Shown piece by piece: positions 18,000 to 25,474 of a stretch of 64,000 nt of DNA. Under the pieces are notes generated by a model. It saw nothing but the letters and a program-made list of their open reading frames with translations. It did no database searches and was not told the DNA's origin. The position numbers and the translations under genes are program-made. Within the stretch, counting starts at the first letter, position 1. Each line of letters begins with the position of its first letter. Source of the stretch: Paludibacter sp. (GTDB lineage Bacteria; Bacteroidota; Bacteroidia; Bacteroidales; Paludibacteraceae); NCBI GenBank assembly GCA_024710005.1, contig JANJVQ010000036.1, positions 338,838-402,837 on the forward strand. The letters are read 5' to 3'.

Positions 18000-19079
18000 A
18001 TGCAAAAAAACAACATACAAAAAGGCGACACTGTTCGCTTCCTGAATGCCGTAGGCGGAGGTAAAGTAACCCGCATTGATGCTCAGAAAGGTATCGTGTA
18101 CGTAGAAGATGAAGATGGTTTCGAAATTCCGGCACTGGAACGCGAATGTGTGGCAGTTCCCCGGGTTAATATGGAGACTAACTTCCCGTTAAAAGATTTC
18201 AGTTCGAAACCGGTAGCGGATATTCCATCGGAAGATCCTGTGCGAAATGTCAAAATCGAGACTCCAAAACCGGTAGAGATTATTGAAACAGCAGATGGGG
18301 ACGAGTTGCGTGCGTTACTGGCTTTTATACCTATCGATATCAGGAATCTGCAAACCAGTGAGTACGACTGCCTGTTGATTAACGACAGTAATTATTTTCT
18401 GTTTTACAACCTGATTATCGGAGAAAAAAATCAACGTAAGTCTGTTGCCAACGGCATCATCGAACCGAATATGCAGGAAGAAATTTCGCGCATTGCCAAT
18501 GCAGACTTAAATGACTGGGAAAACCTGCAAGTGCAGATCGTGGCCTATAAGCAAGGTAAAGTATATCAACCTCAGACCGCTATTGACCTGAATTTACGAA
18601 TTGCCCCGGTGAAGTTTTACAAATTGCATAGTTTTACTGAAAATGATTATTTCGATGAACTGGCTATGCTCTTCGATTTGGTGAAACCGAAACCCATAAT
18701 GCCAGAGATATCTCCGGACGAGATAAAGAAAGCGATGCTGAGCAAAGAGCCGGTTGAAACCCCCAAACCGCAACGTCAGAAAACGCTGTTGAATCCAAAA
18801 GAGATTGAGGTGGATTTACACATCCACGAACTGGTGGATAATACCACCGGAATGAGCAATGCCGACATGTTGCAATTGCAGCTGGATAAGTTTCATGCGG
18901 TGATTGACGAAAATAAACACAAGAAAGGACAAAAAATTGTGTTTATCCACGGAAAAGGGGAAGGTGTGTTGCGCAATGAAATCATGAAGTTGCTGAAAAC
19001 CCGCTATAAGTCTTATTATTACCAGGATGCATCTTTTCGGGAGTATGGTTTTGGTGCCACGATGGTGGTTATTAAGTAA
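18000..19079 (+). CDS. DUF2027 and Smr domain-containing protein
   Basis: Protein of 359 residues. The N-terminal part (KGDTVRFLNAVGGGKVTRID) looks like a small beta-barrel, the middle corresponds to DUF2027, and the C-terminal ~80 residues form an Smr domain with VDLHIHEL and HGKGEGVLR. Smr domains in other bacteria are nucleases or nucleic-acid binders, including MutS2-type and ribosome-rescue proteins. The role of this Bacteroidetes-specific combination is not known to me. It is likely cytoplasmic, as no signal peptide is seen. Confidence 0.85.
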   Translation: MQKNNIQKGDTVRFLNAVGGGKVTRIDAQKGIVYVEDEDGFEIPALERECVAVPRVNMETNFPLKDFSSKPVADIPSEDPVRNVKIETPKPVEIIETADGDELRALLAFIPIDIRNLQTSEYDCLLINDSNYFLFYNLIIGEKNQRKSVANGIIEPNMQEEISRIANADLNDWENLQVQIVAYKQGKVYQPQTAIDLNLRIAPVKFYKLHSFTENDYFDELAMLFDLVKPKPIMPEISPDEIKKAMLSKEPVETPKPQRQKTLLNPKEIEVDLHIHELVDNTTGMSNADMLQLQLDKFHAVIDENKHKKGQKIVFIHGKGEGVLRNEIMKLLKTRYKSYYYQDASFREYGFGATMVVIK

Positions 19080-19080
19080 T

Positions 19081-19149
19081 GCGAATCAGGAGTAGAAAAT
19101 TAGATCCCTCACTTCCGTTCGGGATGACAATTTTCTGCTCTTGATTCGC
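19081..19149. repeat. Long imperfect inverted repeat after the Smr gene
   Basis: Outer arms of 21 bp (19081-19101, starting GCGAATCAGGAG; 19129-19149, ending TTGATTCGC) match with two G-T type differences. They enclose GATCCCTCACTTCCGTTCGG followed by GATGAC, a sequence style I associate with dispersed Bacteroidetes intergenic repeats. It begins 2 bp after the stop of the Smr gene and may also terminate or stabilise its transcript. Confidence 0.7.
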
Positions 19150-19188
19150 ATAAATAATTAATCGATATAAACTCTATATTAAGATTTC

Positions 19189-20067
19189 ATGATTACTAAG
19201 TTTTTTTATTTTTTTACTTTTTGCCTGATTGCTTCTGTTGTGGCGACCTTTTCATCCTGTGATCCGAAAGAAGAAACAGAGGAAGAAACCACGATATATC
19301 TGTCAACCGTTTTTGAATATGTATATGGTCCCGGGCAACATGCAGCTCAGGCTAAACCGACGGATACGCAATACGTCATTGGTAATCCGGCAAAGCACAG
19401 TGGCTGGTTGTATCTGGGCGGTTTCGGGGGGTATGTTGTTGCCGGTTTTTCAGCAAATATAACAAATGCTGAAGGCCCCGATTTTGAAGTGTTCGCCTTG
19501 CCCGGCGCCGGACCGGAACCTGCCGTGGTATATGTAATGCGGGACGATAATGGCGACGGACTACTCAACGAAAGCTGGTATGAACTCAAGGGAAGTGAGT
19601 TTGAAAACTCACAACGTAATTACAGCGTAACCTATTACAAACCTGCTGTTGATGCGGCAAATGTCACCTGGACAGACAGTAACGGTCAGAGCGGTGAACT
19701 GAAGGATGGTTTTGGTAATGCCTATACTTCTTCCTGGTGGTGGGCTGAGACAAAAAGCAATGAGGTAACATTTCAGGGAACACGTCTGCCCGATGCGTAC
19801 GAAAATACACAGGTTGGCGACGCGAGCAGCTGGTCAGTTCCCGAAGGTCGTTTCGCATGGGGTTATGCTGAAAACAGATCCGGAACTGACTTCGATTCCA
19901 AAACATATTCAAATCGTCTTGATATCAGTAATGCCGTTGATATAAATGGCAATCCCGTTGACCTTGATCATATCCGCTTCATTAAAGTACAATCGGCTGT
20001 GTTGCAACAGGCTGGGTGGTTGAATGAAATTTCGCCGGAGATAAGAGGGGCAGCGGGATTGAGGTAA
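19189..20067 (+). CDS. Surface lipoprotein of unknown function
   Basis: Protein of 292 residues with a type II signal sequence; the lipobox is TFSSC, with the lipidated Cys near residue 24 followed by an acidic stretch (DPKEETEEETT) that favours surface export in Bacteroidetes. The mature part is rich in aromatic residues and beta-strand patterns (WLYLGGFGGYVVAGFSANI, ESWYELKGSEFENSQRNYSV). It resembles a family annotated only as PKD-like or cell surface protein in related genomes. The binding partner cannot be read from the sequence. It is convergent with rnr. Confidence 0.65.
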   Translation: MITKFFYFFTFCLIASVVATFSSCDPKEETEEETTIYLSTVFEYVYGPGQHAAQAKPTDTQYVIGNPAKHSGWLYLGGFGGYVVAGFSANITNAEGPDFEVFALPGAGPEPAVVYVMRDDNGDGLLNESWYELKGSEFENSQRNYSVTYYKPAVDAANVTWTDSNGQSGELKDGFGNAYTSSWWWAETKSNEVTFQGTRLPDAYENTQVGDASSWSVPEGRFAWGYAENRSGTDFDSKTYSNRLDISNAVDINGNPVDLDHIRFIKVQSAVLQQAGWLNEISPEIRGAAGLR

Positions 20068-20074
20068 TTAACGA

Positions 20075-20112
20075 AAAATGTAGAGACGCACGGCCGTGCG
20101 TCTCTACATTTT
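20075..20112. repeat. 38-bp perfect loopless palindrome
   Basis: Arms of 19 bp are centred on GGCC (20092-20095), reading AAAATGTAGAGACGCACGG in one arm with its exact complement in the other. It lies between the convergent lipoprotein gene and rnr. A shorter related fragment (GTGTGCCTCTACAC) follows at 20117-20130. It could act as a bidirectional transcript end, since it carries A and T runs at its outer edges. Confidence 0.8.
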
Positions 20113-20175
20113 ATACGTGTGCCTCTACACAGATATGATAATTTGTTTTTTGTTATGTCTGTAATTTTGTCAGAA

Positions 20176-22320
20176 TCAATCCGCCAGCACAAAATCCAAC
20201 TGCTTCTTATCCAGATTTGCTTTTGCGACCCGCACGGTTAGTTCATCGCCTAACTGGAACTTCTTGTGGTAACGGCGGCCGACTAAGCAGTAATTCTTTT
20301 CATCGAAAGTATAGTAGTCATCGTCTAAGTCACGGATGGGAATCATGCCTTCGCATTTATTTTCGACGAGTTCCACATAGATACCCCACTCGGTTACGCC
20401 TGAAATAACGCCATCGAAGACCTTGCCGACATGTTGCGCCATGAATTCGACCTGCTTGTACTTAATGGAAGCACGTTCGGCATTGGCAGCCAGTTGTTCC
20501 ATGTCGGAACTATGCTTGCACAACTCTTCGTATTCATGTTGATTTACACCTTTGCCTCCTGAAGCATAGCGTTCCAGCAAGCGATGCACCATCATGTCCG
20601 GGTACCGGCGGATGGGCGAGGTAAAGTGGGTGTAGTAGTCGAATGCGAGTCCGTAATGCCCGAGGTTATCGGTGGTGTATATCGCTTTTGCCATCGAACG
20701 AATCGCCAACGTTTCAATCAGGTTCTGTTCTTTTTTACCTTCTACCTGGTCGAGCAGGTTATTGATGGCGCTGGAAATGGCCGATTGTTTACCGGAGGTT
20801 TTCAGGTTATAACCAAATTTGCGGATGAATTGCGAGAAATTCTCGAGCTTGTCGGGATTCGGGACATCATGCACCCGGTACACGAAAGTTTTGGCTTTCT
20901 GACCCCTGCCCGGTTTGCCGATGTGGGTTGCAACGGTCTTATTTGCCAGCAACATGAATTCTTCGATTAACTTGTTGGCATCTTTTTGTTCCTTGAAGAA
21001 AACAGAAAGCGGCTTGCCTTTGTCGTCGATTTCGAAACGTACCTCCACCCGGTCGAAAGCGATGGCGCCGTTATCGAAACGCTTTTTCCGCAGGATTTTG
21101 GCTAAACGGTCGAGTGTCAGTATCTCCTCTTTGAAGTCACCTTTACCCGTTTCAATAACCTGTTGCGCTTCTTCGTAGGTAAAACGCCTGTCGCTGCGGG
21201 TCACTGTTTTGGCAATTTCATAATGTTTTATTTCTGCGTTATCAGTCATTTGGAAGATAACGGAATAAGTCAGTTTATCTTCATCCGGACGAAGTGAGCA
21301 GATGCCGTTCGACAGGTGCTCCGGCAACATCGGGATGGTGCGGTCTACCAGATAAACTGATGTCGCCCTTTCTTTTCCTTCCTTGTCGATGATACTGCCC
21401 GGACGCACGTAATGTGTCACATCGGCGATGTGAACGCCCACTTCCCACAATCCATCTTTCAGTTTGCGGAGCGATAAGGCATCGTCGAAATCCTTGGCAT
21501 CACGCGGGTCGATGGTGAAGGTGGTGACTCCGCGCATGTCGATGCGTTTGGCTACTTCTTCAGGGGTAATACCGGCATCAATCTTATCAGCAGCAGCATC
21601 TACCTGTTCAGGATATTTATAGGGCAGACCGAATTCTGCTAAAATCGCGTGCATCTCCGTGTCGTTGTTGCCTTTGTCACCGAGGATGTCAATGACTTCG
21701 CCGACCGGACTTTTCATGTTAGGCTCCCACTGCATGAGTTTTACAATCACCTTCTGGCCATTCTTAGCGCCGTTCAGTTTAGTTTTCGGGATGAAAACAT
21801 CATTGGTCAGCACCCGATTGTCGCAGACTAAGAAGGCAAAATTATCAGATACATCGAGGATACCCACGAAAGTATCTTTGGCCCTTTCCATGATATCCAC
21901 CACTTCACCTTCGGGCATTTGTCCCTTCCGGCGGGCATAAAGGAATACTTTTACTTTGTCATTCAGTAAAGCGTGGTTGGTTTTTCTTTCCGGGATGAAA
22001 ATAGGTTCGCCGCCATCGTCGGGAATCAAATATGTTTTAACGCCCTGGCGGTCGATGGTACCTGTAATATAACCTCCGCGAGAGTTTAGTTTGAACTTGC
22101 CGCGGGAGATTTCTACCAGAAAGTCCTCATCCCAAAGCTGGTACAGTAACTCGTGAACATATACCCGTTGCGATTCGTTGTTGATATCGAGGTGTTTGGC
22201 AACCTGTCTGTAATTGAAGTTCTTTTCCGGGTTTTCGTTGAACAGGTTAACGATGTTCTGAATTAACTCCGATTTACGGATGCGGGTGCTTCCGCCTTGT
22301 TTATTTTTTTTTCGTTTCAT
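20176..22320 (-). CDS. rnr: Ribonuclease R
   Basis: 3'-to-5' exoribonuclease of the RNase II/R family, able to degrade structured RNA; 714 residues. The order is an N-terminal winged-helix-like region (SELIQNIVNLFNENPEKNFNYRQVAKHL), cold-shock domains, and the RNB catalytic domain with the metal-binding TFTIDPRDAKDFDDALS near residues 267-283. A C-terminal S1 domain (GKVFDGVISGVTEWGIYVEL) follows. It stands alone on the - strand, convergent with the upstream lipoprotein gene. Confidence 0.95.
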   Translation of the reverse strand: MKRKKNKQGGSTRIRKSELIQNIVNLFNENPEKNFNYRQVAKHLDINNESQRVYVHELLYQLWDEDFLVEISRGKFKLNSRGGYITGTIDRQGVKTYLIPDDGGEPIFIPERKTNHALLNDKVKVFLYARRKGQMPEGEVVDIMERAKDTFVGILDVSDNFAFLVCDNRVLTNDVFIPKTKLNGAKNGQKVIVKLMQWEPNMKSPVGEVIDILGDKGNNDTEMHAILAEFGLPYKYPEQVDAAADKIDAGITPEEVAKRIDMRGVTTFTIDPRDAKDFDDALSLRKLKDGLWEVGVHIADVTHYVRPGSIIDKEGKERATSVYLVDRTIPMLPEHLSNGICSLRPDEDKLTYSVIFQMTDNAEIKHYEIAKTVTRSDRRFTYEEAQQVIETGKGDFKEEILTLDRLAKILRKKRFDNGAIAFDRVEVRFEIDDKGKPLSVFFKEQKDANKLIEEFMLLANKTVATHIGKPGRGQKAKTFVYRVHDVPNPDKLENFSQFIRKFGYNLKTSGKQSAISSAINNLLDQVEGKKEQNLIETLAIRSMAKAIYTTDNLGHYGLAFDYYTHFTSPIRRYPDMMVHRLLERYASGGKGVNQHEYEELCKHSSDMEQLAANAERASIKYKQVEFMAQHVGKVFDGVISGVTEWGIYVELVENKCEGMIPIRDLDDDYYTFDEKNYCLVGRRYHKKFQLGDELTVRVAKANLDKKQLDFVLAD

Positions 22321-22339
22321 AAATGTCTAATGTCTAACG

Positions 22340-22440
22340 TCTGAATGCTTATATGAACTTATATGACTTATATGGTTTTAAAATTAAAATTTTCTTTTGT
22401 GTTTTCTTAGGCATCCTTTTGTGCCTTTTGTGGTTTAAGT
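22340..22440 (+). repeat. CTTATATG / TTTTGTGCC intergenic repeat between rnr and the lipid kinase gene
   Basis: Copy of the element at 17071-17165: GCTTATATGAACTTATATGA, then TTTTCTTAGGCATCC and CCTTTTGTGGTTTAAG. It separates the divergent rnr and lipid-kinase genes. The remaining ~100 bp holds the likely promoters, but no clean TAnnTTTG was found. Confidence 0.65.
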
Positions 22441-22560
22441 ATTTAAATTTTTAAACTCTTAAACCCTGTATATGTGCAAATGTACAACAATTAACAAGAG
22501 ATTAAGTTATTTTCAGTTTAAATTATTGTAAATTCGCCGCATGAATACGTGATGCTGATT

Positions 22561-23445
22561 ATGAAGAAGAAAATTGCATTTGTTATCAATCCAATCTCCG
22601 GAACCGGTTCTAAAAAAGAATTCCCGGAGATTATAGGTGAGAGCTTGGATAATGATTTGTATGAACATGAGATTGTTTTTACGGAACATCGTTTGCACGG
22701 ACGTGATCTGGCAAAACACTATGTTGATGCGGGTTTTTATGCTGTGATTGCTGTGGGTGGAGATGGTACTGTAAATGAAGTCGCCCGTTCGCTGCGACAT
22801 ACCAATACTGCCTTGGGTATTGTTCCTGCAGGTTCTGGTAACGGACTAGCCCGTCATTTGGAGATACCGTTGAATGTGAAAAAGGCCGTTGAATTGCTCA
22901 ATCATGCTGAAGTAATCAACATAGATTATGGTTTGGTGAACGATCAGCCTTTCTTTTGTACCTGCGGAACAGGCTTCGATGCGTATGTGAGCACCGAATT
23001 CGCGAAAGGACAGCAACGCGGCATCATGGCCTACCTCGAAAAAATAATCACCGGATATTTCAATTACCGGTCGAAAAGCTACCATGTAACCGGCGAAAAC
23101 ATCGACATCAAGGCCAAGGCTTTCGTGCTGACATTTGCCAATGCTTCCCAGTGGGGCAATAATGCTTACATCGCTCCACAAGCCAGTGTGCAGGATGGCA
23201 AAATGGATATTTCCATCCTTAGTAATTTCCCGTTGATAGCCATTCCCACGCTTGCCCTGCAACTTTTCACCAAGACCATCAACAACGATTTCTTCATGAC
23301 CACCCTGCGGGCTACTTCTGTCACCCTGCACCGCGACGAACCCGGTCCTTTCCACTTCGACGGCGAACCCTATGAAGAAGGTCGGGAAATTGAGGTGAAA
23401 ATGGTGCAGGACGGGTTGAAGGTGCTGGTGAAGAAGCGGTTTTAA
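22561..23445 (+). CDS. Diacylglycerol kinase / YegS-type lipid kinase family protein
   Basis: Protein of 294 residues with the DAGK catalytic domain. KKIAFVINPISGTGSKK is the N-terminal phosphate-handling segment, and VIAVGGDGTVNEVA carries the GGDGT nucleotide signature, followed by GIVPAGSGNGLARHL. The family phosphorylates diacylglycerol, sphingoid bases or related lipids; the actual lipid cannot be read here. ATG 22561 was chosen because it directly precedes the conserved N-terminus; ATG 22552 and GTG 22549 are in-frame alternatives. It is convergent with the response-regulator fragment, with a 4-bp gap. Confidence 0.88.
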   Translation: MKKKIAFVINPISGTGSKKEFPEIIGESLDNDLYEHEIVFTEHRLHGRDLAKHYVDAGFYAVIAVGGDGTVNEVARSLRHTNTALGIVPAGSGNGLARHLEIPLNVKKAVELLNHAEVINIDYGLVNDQPFFCTCGTGFDAYVSTEFAKGQQRGIMAYLEKIITGYFNYRSKSYHVTGENIDIKAKAFVLTFANASQWGNNAYIAPQASVQDGKMDISILSNFPLIAIPTLALQLFTKTINNDFFMTTLRATSVTLHRDEPGPFHFDGEPYEEGREIEVKMVQDGLKVLVKKRF

Positions 23446-23449
23446 ATCT

Positions 23450-23977
23450 TCACTCCACTACCAACCTCACCTTCGACCTCAAACAGCATTCAATCTTTAT
23501 TCGCGGATCGCGTTGCAATAGCTTGCGCAGTTTGGTGATGATATTATAATAGGATGGCTCTTTCAGGGCAGGTTCTTTAACCTGCCAAATGTCACGGATG
23601 ATGTTGTCACGGGAGACAAACTGATGTATATGCCTGCACAACATCAACAAGACTTCATTTTCATAATAACTGAGGTGGATGTGGTTGTCCTGGTGTAGCA
23701 AAGAATGCTCGAATGGGATGAAGGTGAATTGTCCCAGGGCGTATTGTTGACGGCCGGGATGTTGGGTGATGTCCTGATGCAACATCCTGTTGATGCGAAG
23801 TTTCAGTTCTTTAATGCCGAATGGTTTCCTGATGTAGTCGGAGTTGATGTGACGGAAACCTTTCTCCAGGTGATAATCTTCCTCTAATGAAGAAGTAAAC
23901 AGGATCGGTGTGTTGGATTGCTTACGGATGGCTACGGCAAGATTCGGGTCATCTTCCACATACAGAATTCTTTTCAT
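23450..23977 (-). pseudogene. Response regulator (OmpR type) with internally deleted receiver domain
   Basis: Protein of 175 residues; OmpR-family regulators are usually 220-240. The receiver starts normally (MKRILYVEDDPNLAVAI, with the acidic pair) but then jumps to RKQSNTPILFTSS, which belongs to strand beta-4. About 50 residues, including the strand with the phospho-acceptor aspartate, are missing. The KPF lysine motif and a C-terminal winged helix (YENEVLLMLCRHIHQFVSR...) remain. The frame is open, so it could make a phosphorylation-independent DNA-binding protein. Decay is the simpler explanation, given the gene remnant next to it. No histidine kinase is adjacent. Confidence 0.65.
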
Positions 23978-24011
23978 ACGTTTGTCAGATATTTTCTAGC
24001 GTGATTAATAA

Positions 24012-24299
24012 TCAAGGTTAACTCCCGGTGGTGGTGTTAACATGGAAGGCACCCGCATTCGTATCGCCGGCGATAACCCGGCCAATGGCATTGCGCTTGT
24101 TAACCAGCAAACAAATGTACCGGTTCAAATTCCGATGACATCTATCCTGCTGAATGATCCGAGTAAGGTTTCCTTTATTGTTCCGGCCGATTTGCCGGAG
24201 GGAGATTATAAGTTGCATTTGACAACGCAGTTTTCAGCAACGCATACGATGTTGAAAGAACCACGTACTTATGTGTTGGAATATGTTCTGACAGTTTGA
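24012..24299 (+). pseudogene. 3' remnant of a DUF4469 (HU-like DNA-binding domain-containing) protein
   Basis: The translation from ATG 24042 (MEGTRIRIAGDNPANGIALV) to LKEPRTYVLEYVLTV matches the Ig-like C-terminal domain found at the end of Bacteroidetes DNA-binding proteins with an N-terminal HU-like domain. Family-like sequence (RLTPGGGVN) continues upstream of the first ATG to the stop codon at 24009-24011, showing that the gene has lost its 5' part. The N-terminal HU-like domain is absent. It ends 22 bp before a strong terminator, probably the original one. Confidence 0.65.
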
Positions 24300-24321
24300 T
24301 TCCCGGGTTGTATGTTGTAGG

Positions 24322-24351
24322 AAATCCCCTCATTTTTTGAGGGGATTTTTT
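24322..24351 (+). terminator. Intrinsic terminator after the DUF4469 remnant
   Basis: Perfect 11-bp stem AAATCCCCTCA / TGAGGGGATTT (24322-24332 and 24338-24348) with a 5-base T loop, followed by T residues on the + strand. On the - strand it would give a weaker terminator. Confidence 0.85.
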
Positions 24352-24393
24352 GTGCCGCACACAAATTTAAATTTCACCAAAGTTATGTGTTTT

Positions 24394-24531
24394 ACTCAAA
24401 TGCTTTGCATCGTCCGACTCAAACGACTTGAGACGTTCCTCTCAAGTGGTCTGCATCGCCCGACTCAAATGGGTTGAGACGTACGACTCAAGGGGCTTGA
24501 GTAGTCCCACTCAAATGAGTTGAATGGGAAA
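24394..24531. repeat. Six-copy 23-bp tandem repeat of small inverted repeats
   Basis: Six units start at 24394, 24417, 24440, 24463, 24486 and 24509, with an exact 23-bp period and no spacers. Each begins (A/T)CTCAA. Units 2, 4, 5 and 6 also contain TTGAG or TTGAA, so each forms a small CTCAA-N5-TTGAG palindrome. The tails vary (CATCGTCCG, GACGTTCC, GACGTACG, GTAGTCCC). The array lies between the DUF4469 remnant's terminator and the stop of the EEP gene. It is not a CRISPR, as there are no unique spacers. Confidence 0.8.
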
Positions 24532-24547
24532 AAATACAAATGTTGCT

Positions 24548-25423
24548 TTATTTCATGATTTCTATAACTACCGGATAATGGTCTGAATAATAATTTGTGA
24601 AATCATCCTTAACGATGGCTGCTCTTTTTATTCTATGTTTTAGGCTCTTGCTGACATAAATAAAATCAATACGGTACGATGGTGTTTCACCTCCATTGGA
24701 TGTCAAAAGAGTCGGAGCTGAATAATCATAAGGTTTGTTCAGTAGTTTAAAAGCATCGACGTATCCGGCATTTACTATTTTCCTGTGGACTTCATAATCA
24801 AGCTGTCCATTACAAAGATTTGCATGTGTAGGATATTTATTGTCGTTAAAGTTAAATCTTTCCCAAAGTTTCCCGTCCTTGTAGGCTTCTGCATCAGATT
24901 CAGAAATGGAATTGAAGTCTCCCATGATGATGGTTTTCTTTTGATGATTGGGTTTGGATTGTGACATTTGTAATATCAGGTCTGTTTCTTCTCTTCTTTT
25001 CTGATATTTATGTGGAGAAAGATGAATCACATAGATGCTATAGTCTAAAATCTCCGCCTTAATAAATCCGTGCAGCATGTTGTCCAGGACTTTTTCGACA
25101 TTGATAATCGGGAATTTCGAGGTTAACCCTACCGGATATCCTTTCTCTTTCAGTAATACTGCATAAGGATGATTAAATTTACGGGCCAACTCTTCCAGTT
25201 GCTTTTGTGTAAAAGAATTAAGTTCCTGTAGAGCCAATATATCCGGATTTTGTGATTTTACCCAGGAAACAAAATAATCTTTGTTAGAAGTTGTGTCGAG
25301 TTTCATTCCTTCTAGAATGTTGTAACTGATGATTTTCAGATTTTTTTGTTGAGCCGAAAGATTGAAAGATATGCTGATAAAAAGCAACGTAATCACCATC
25401 CACCACAATTTATTGAAGTGCAT
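24548..25423 (-). CDS. Secreted endonuclease/exonuclease/phosphatase-fold (EEP) hydrolase
   Basis: Protein of 291 residues with an N-terminal signal peptide (LWWMVITLLFISISFNLSAQ). The metal-dependent EEP fold is shown by KIISYNILEGMK, the catalytic Glu in ILALQELNSFTQ, IMGDFNSIS and the terminal SDHYPVVIEI. Members hydrolyse phosphodiester or phosphomonoester bonds in nucleic acids, inositol phosphates or sphingolipids; the substrate is not readable here. As the last gene of PUL 1, 52 bp after the GH20-SGNH gene, it may act on phosphorylated glycans, which is inference. Confidence 0.8.
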   Translation of the reverse strand: MHFNKLWWMVITLLFISISFNLSAQQKNLKIISYNILEGMKLDTTSNKDYFVSWVKSQNPDILALQELNSFTQKQLEELARKFNHPYAVLLKEKGYPVGLTSKFPIINVEKVLDNMLHGFIKAEILDYSIYVIHLSPHKYQKRREETDLILQMSQSKPNHQKKTIIMGDFNSISESDAEAYKDGKLWERFNFNDNKYPTHANLCNGQLDYEVHRKIVNAGYVDAFKLLNKPYDYSAPTLLTSNGGETPSYRIDFIYVSKSLKHRIKRAAIVKDDFTNYYSDHYPVVIEIMK

Positions 25424-25474
25424 AATTAAATTTTATTTAAAGTTGATGTTTGACTTATAAATGAATATCCGGTA

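Noticed and set aside
24394..24531. Possible CRISPR array
   Set aside because: The 23-bp units abut each other without unique spacers and vary internally; no cas gene is in the window.
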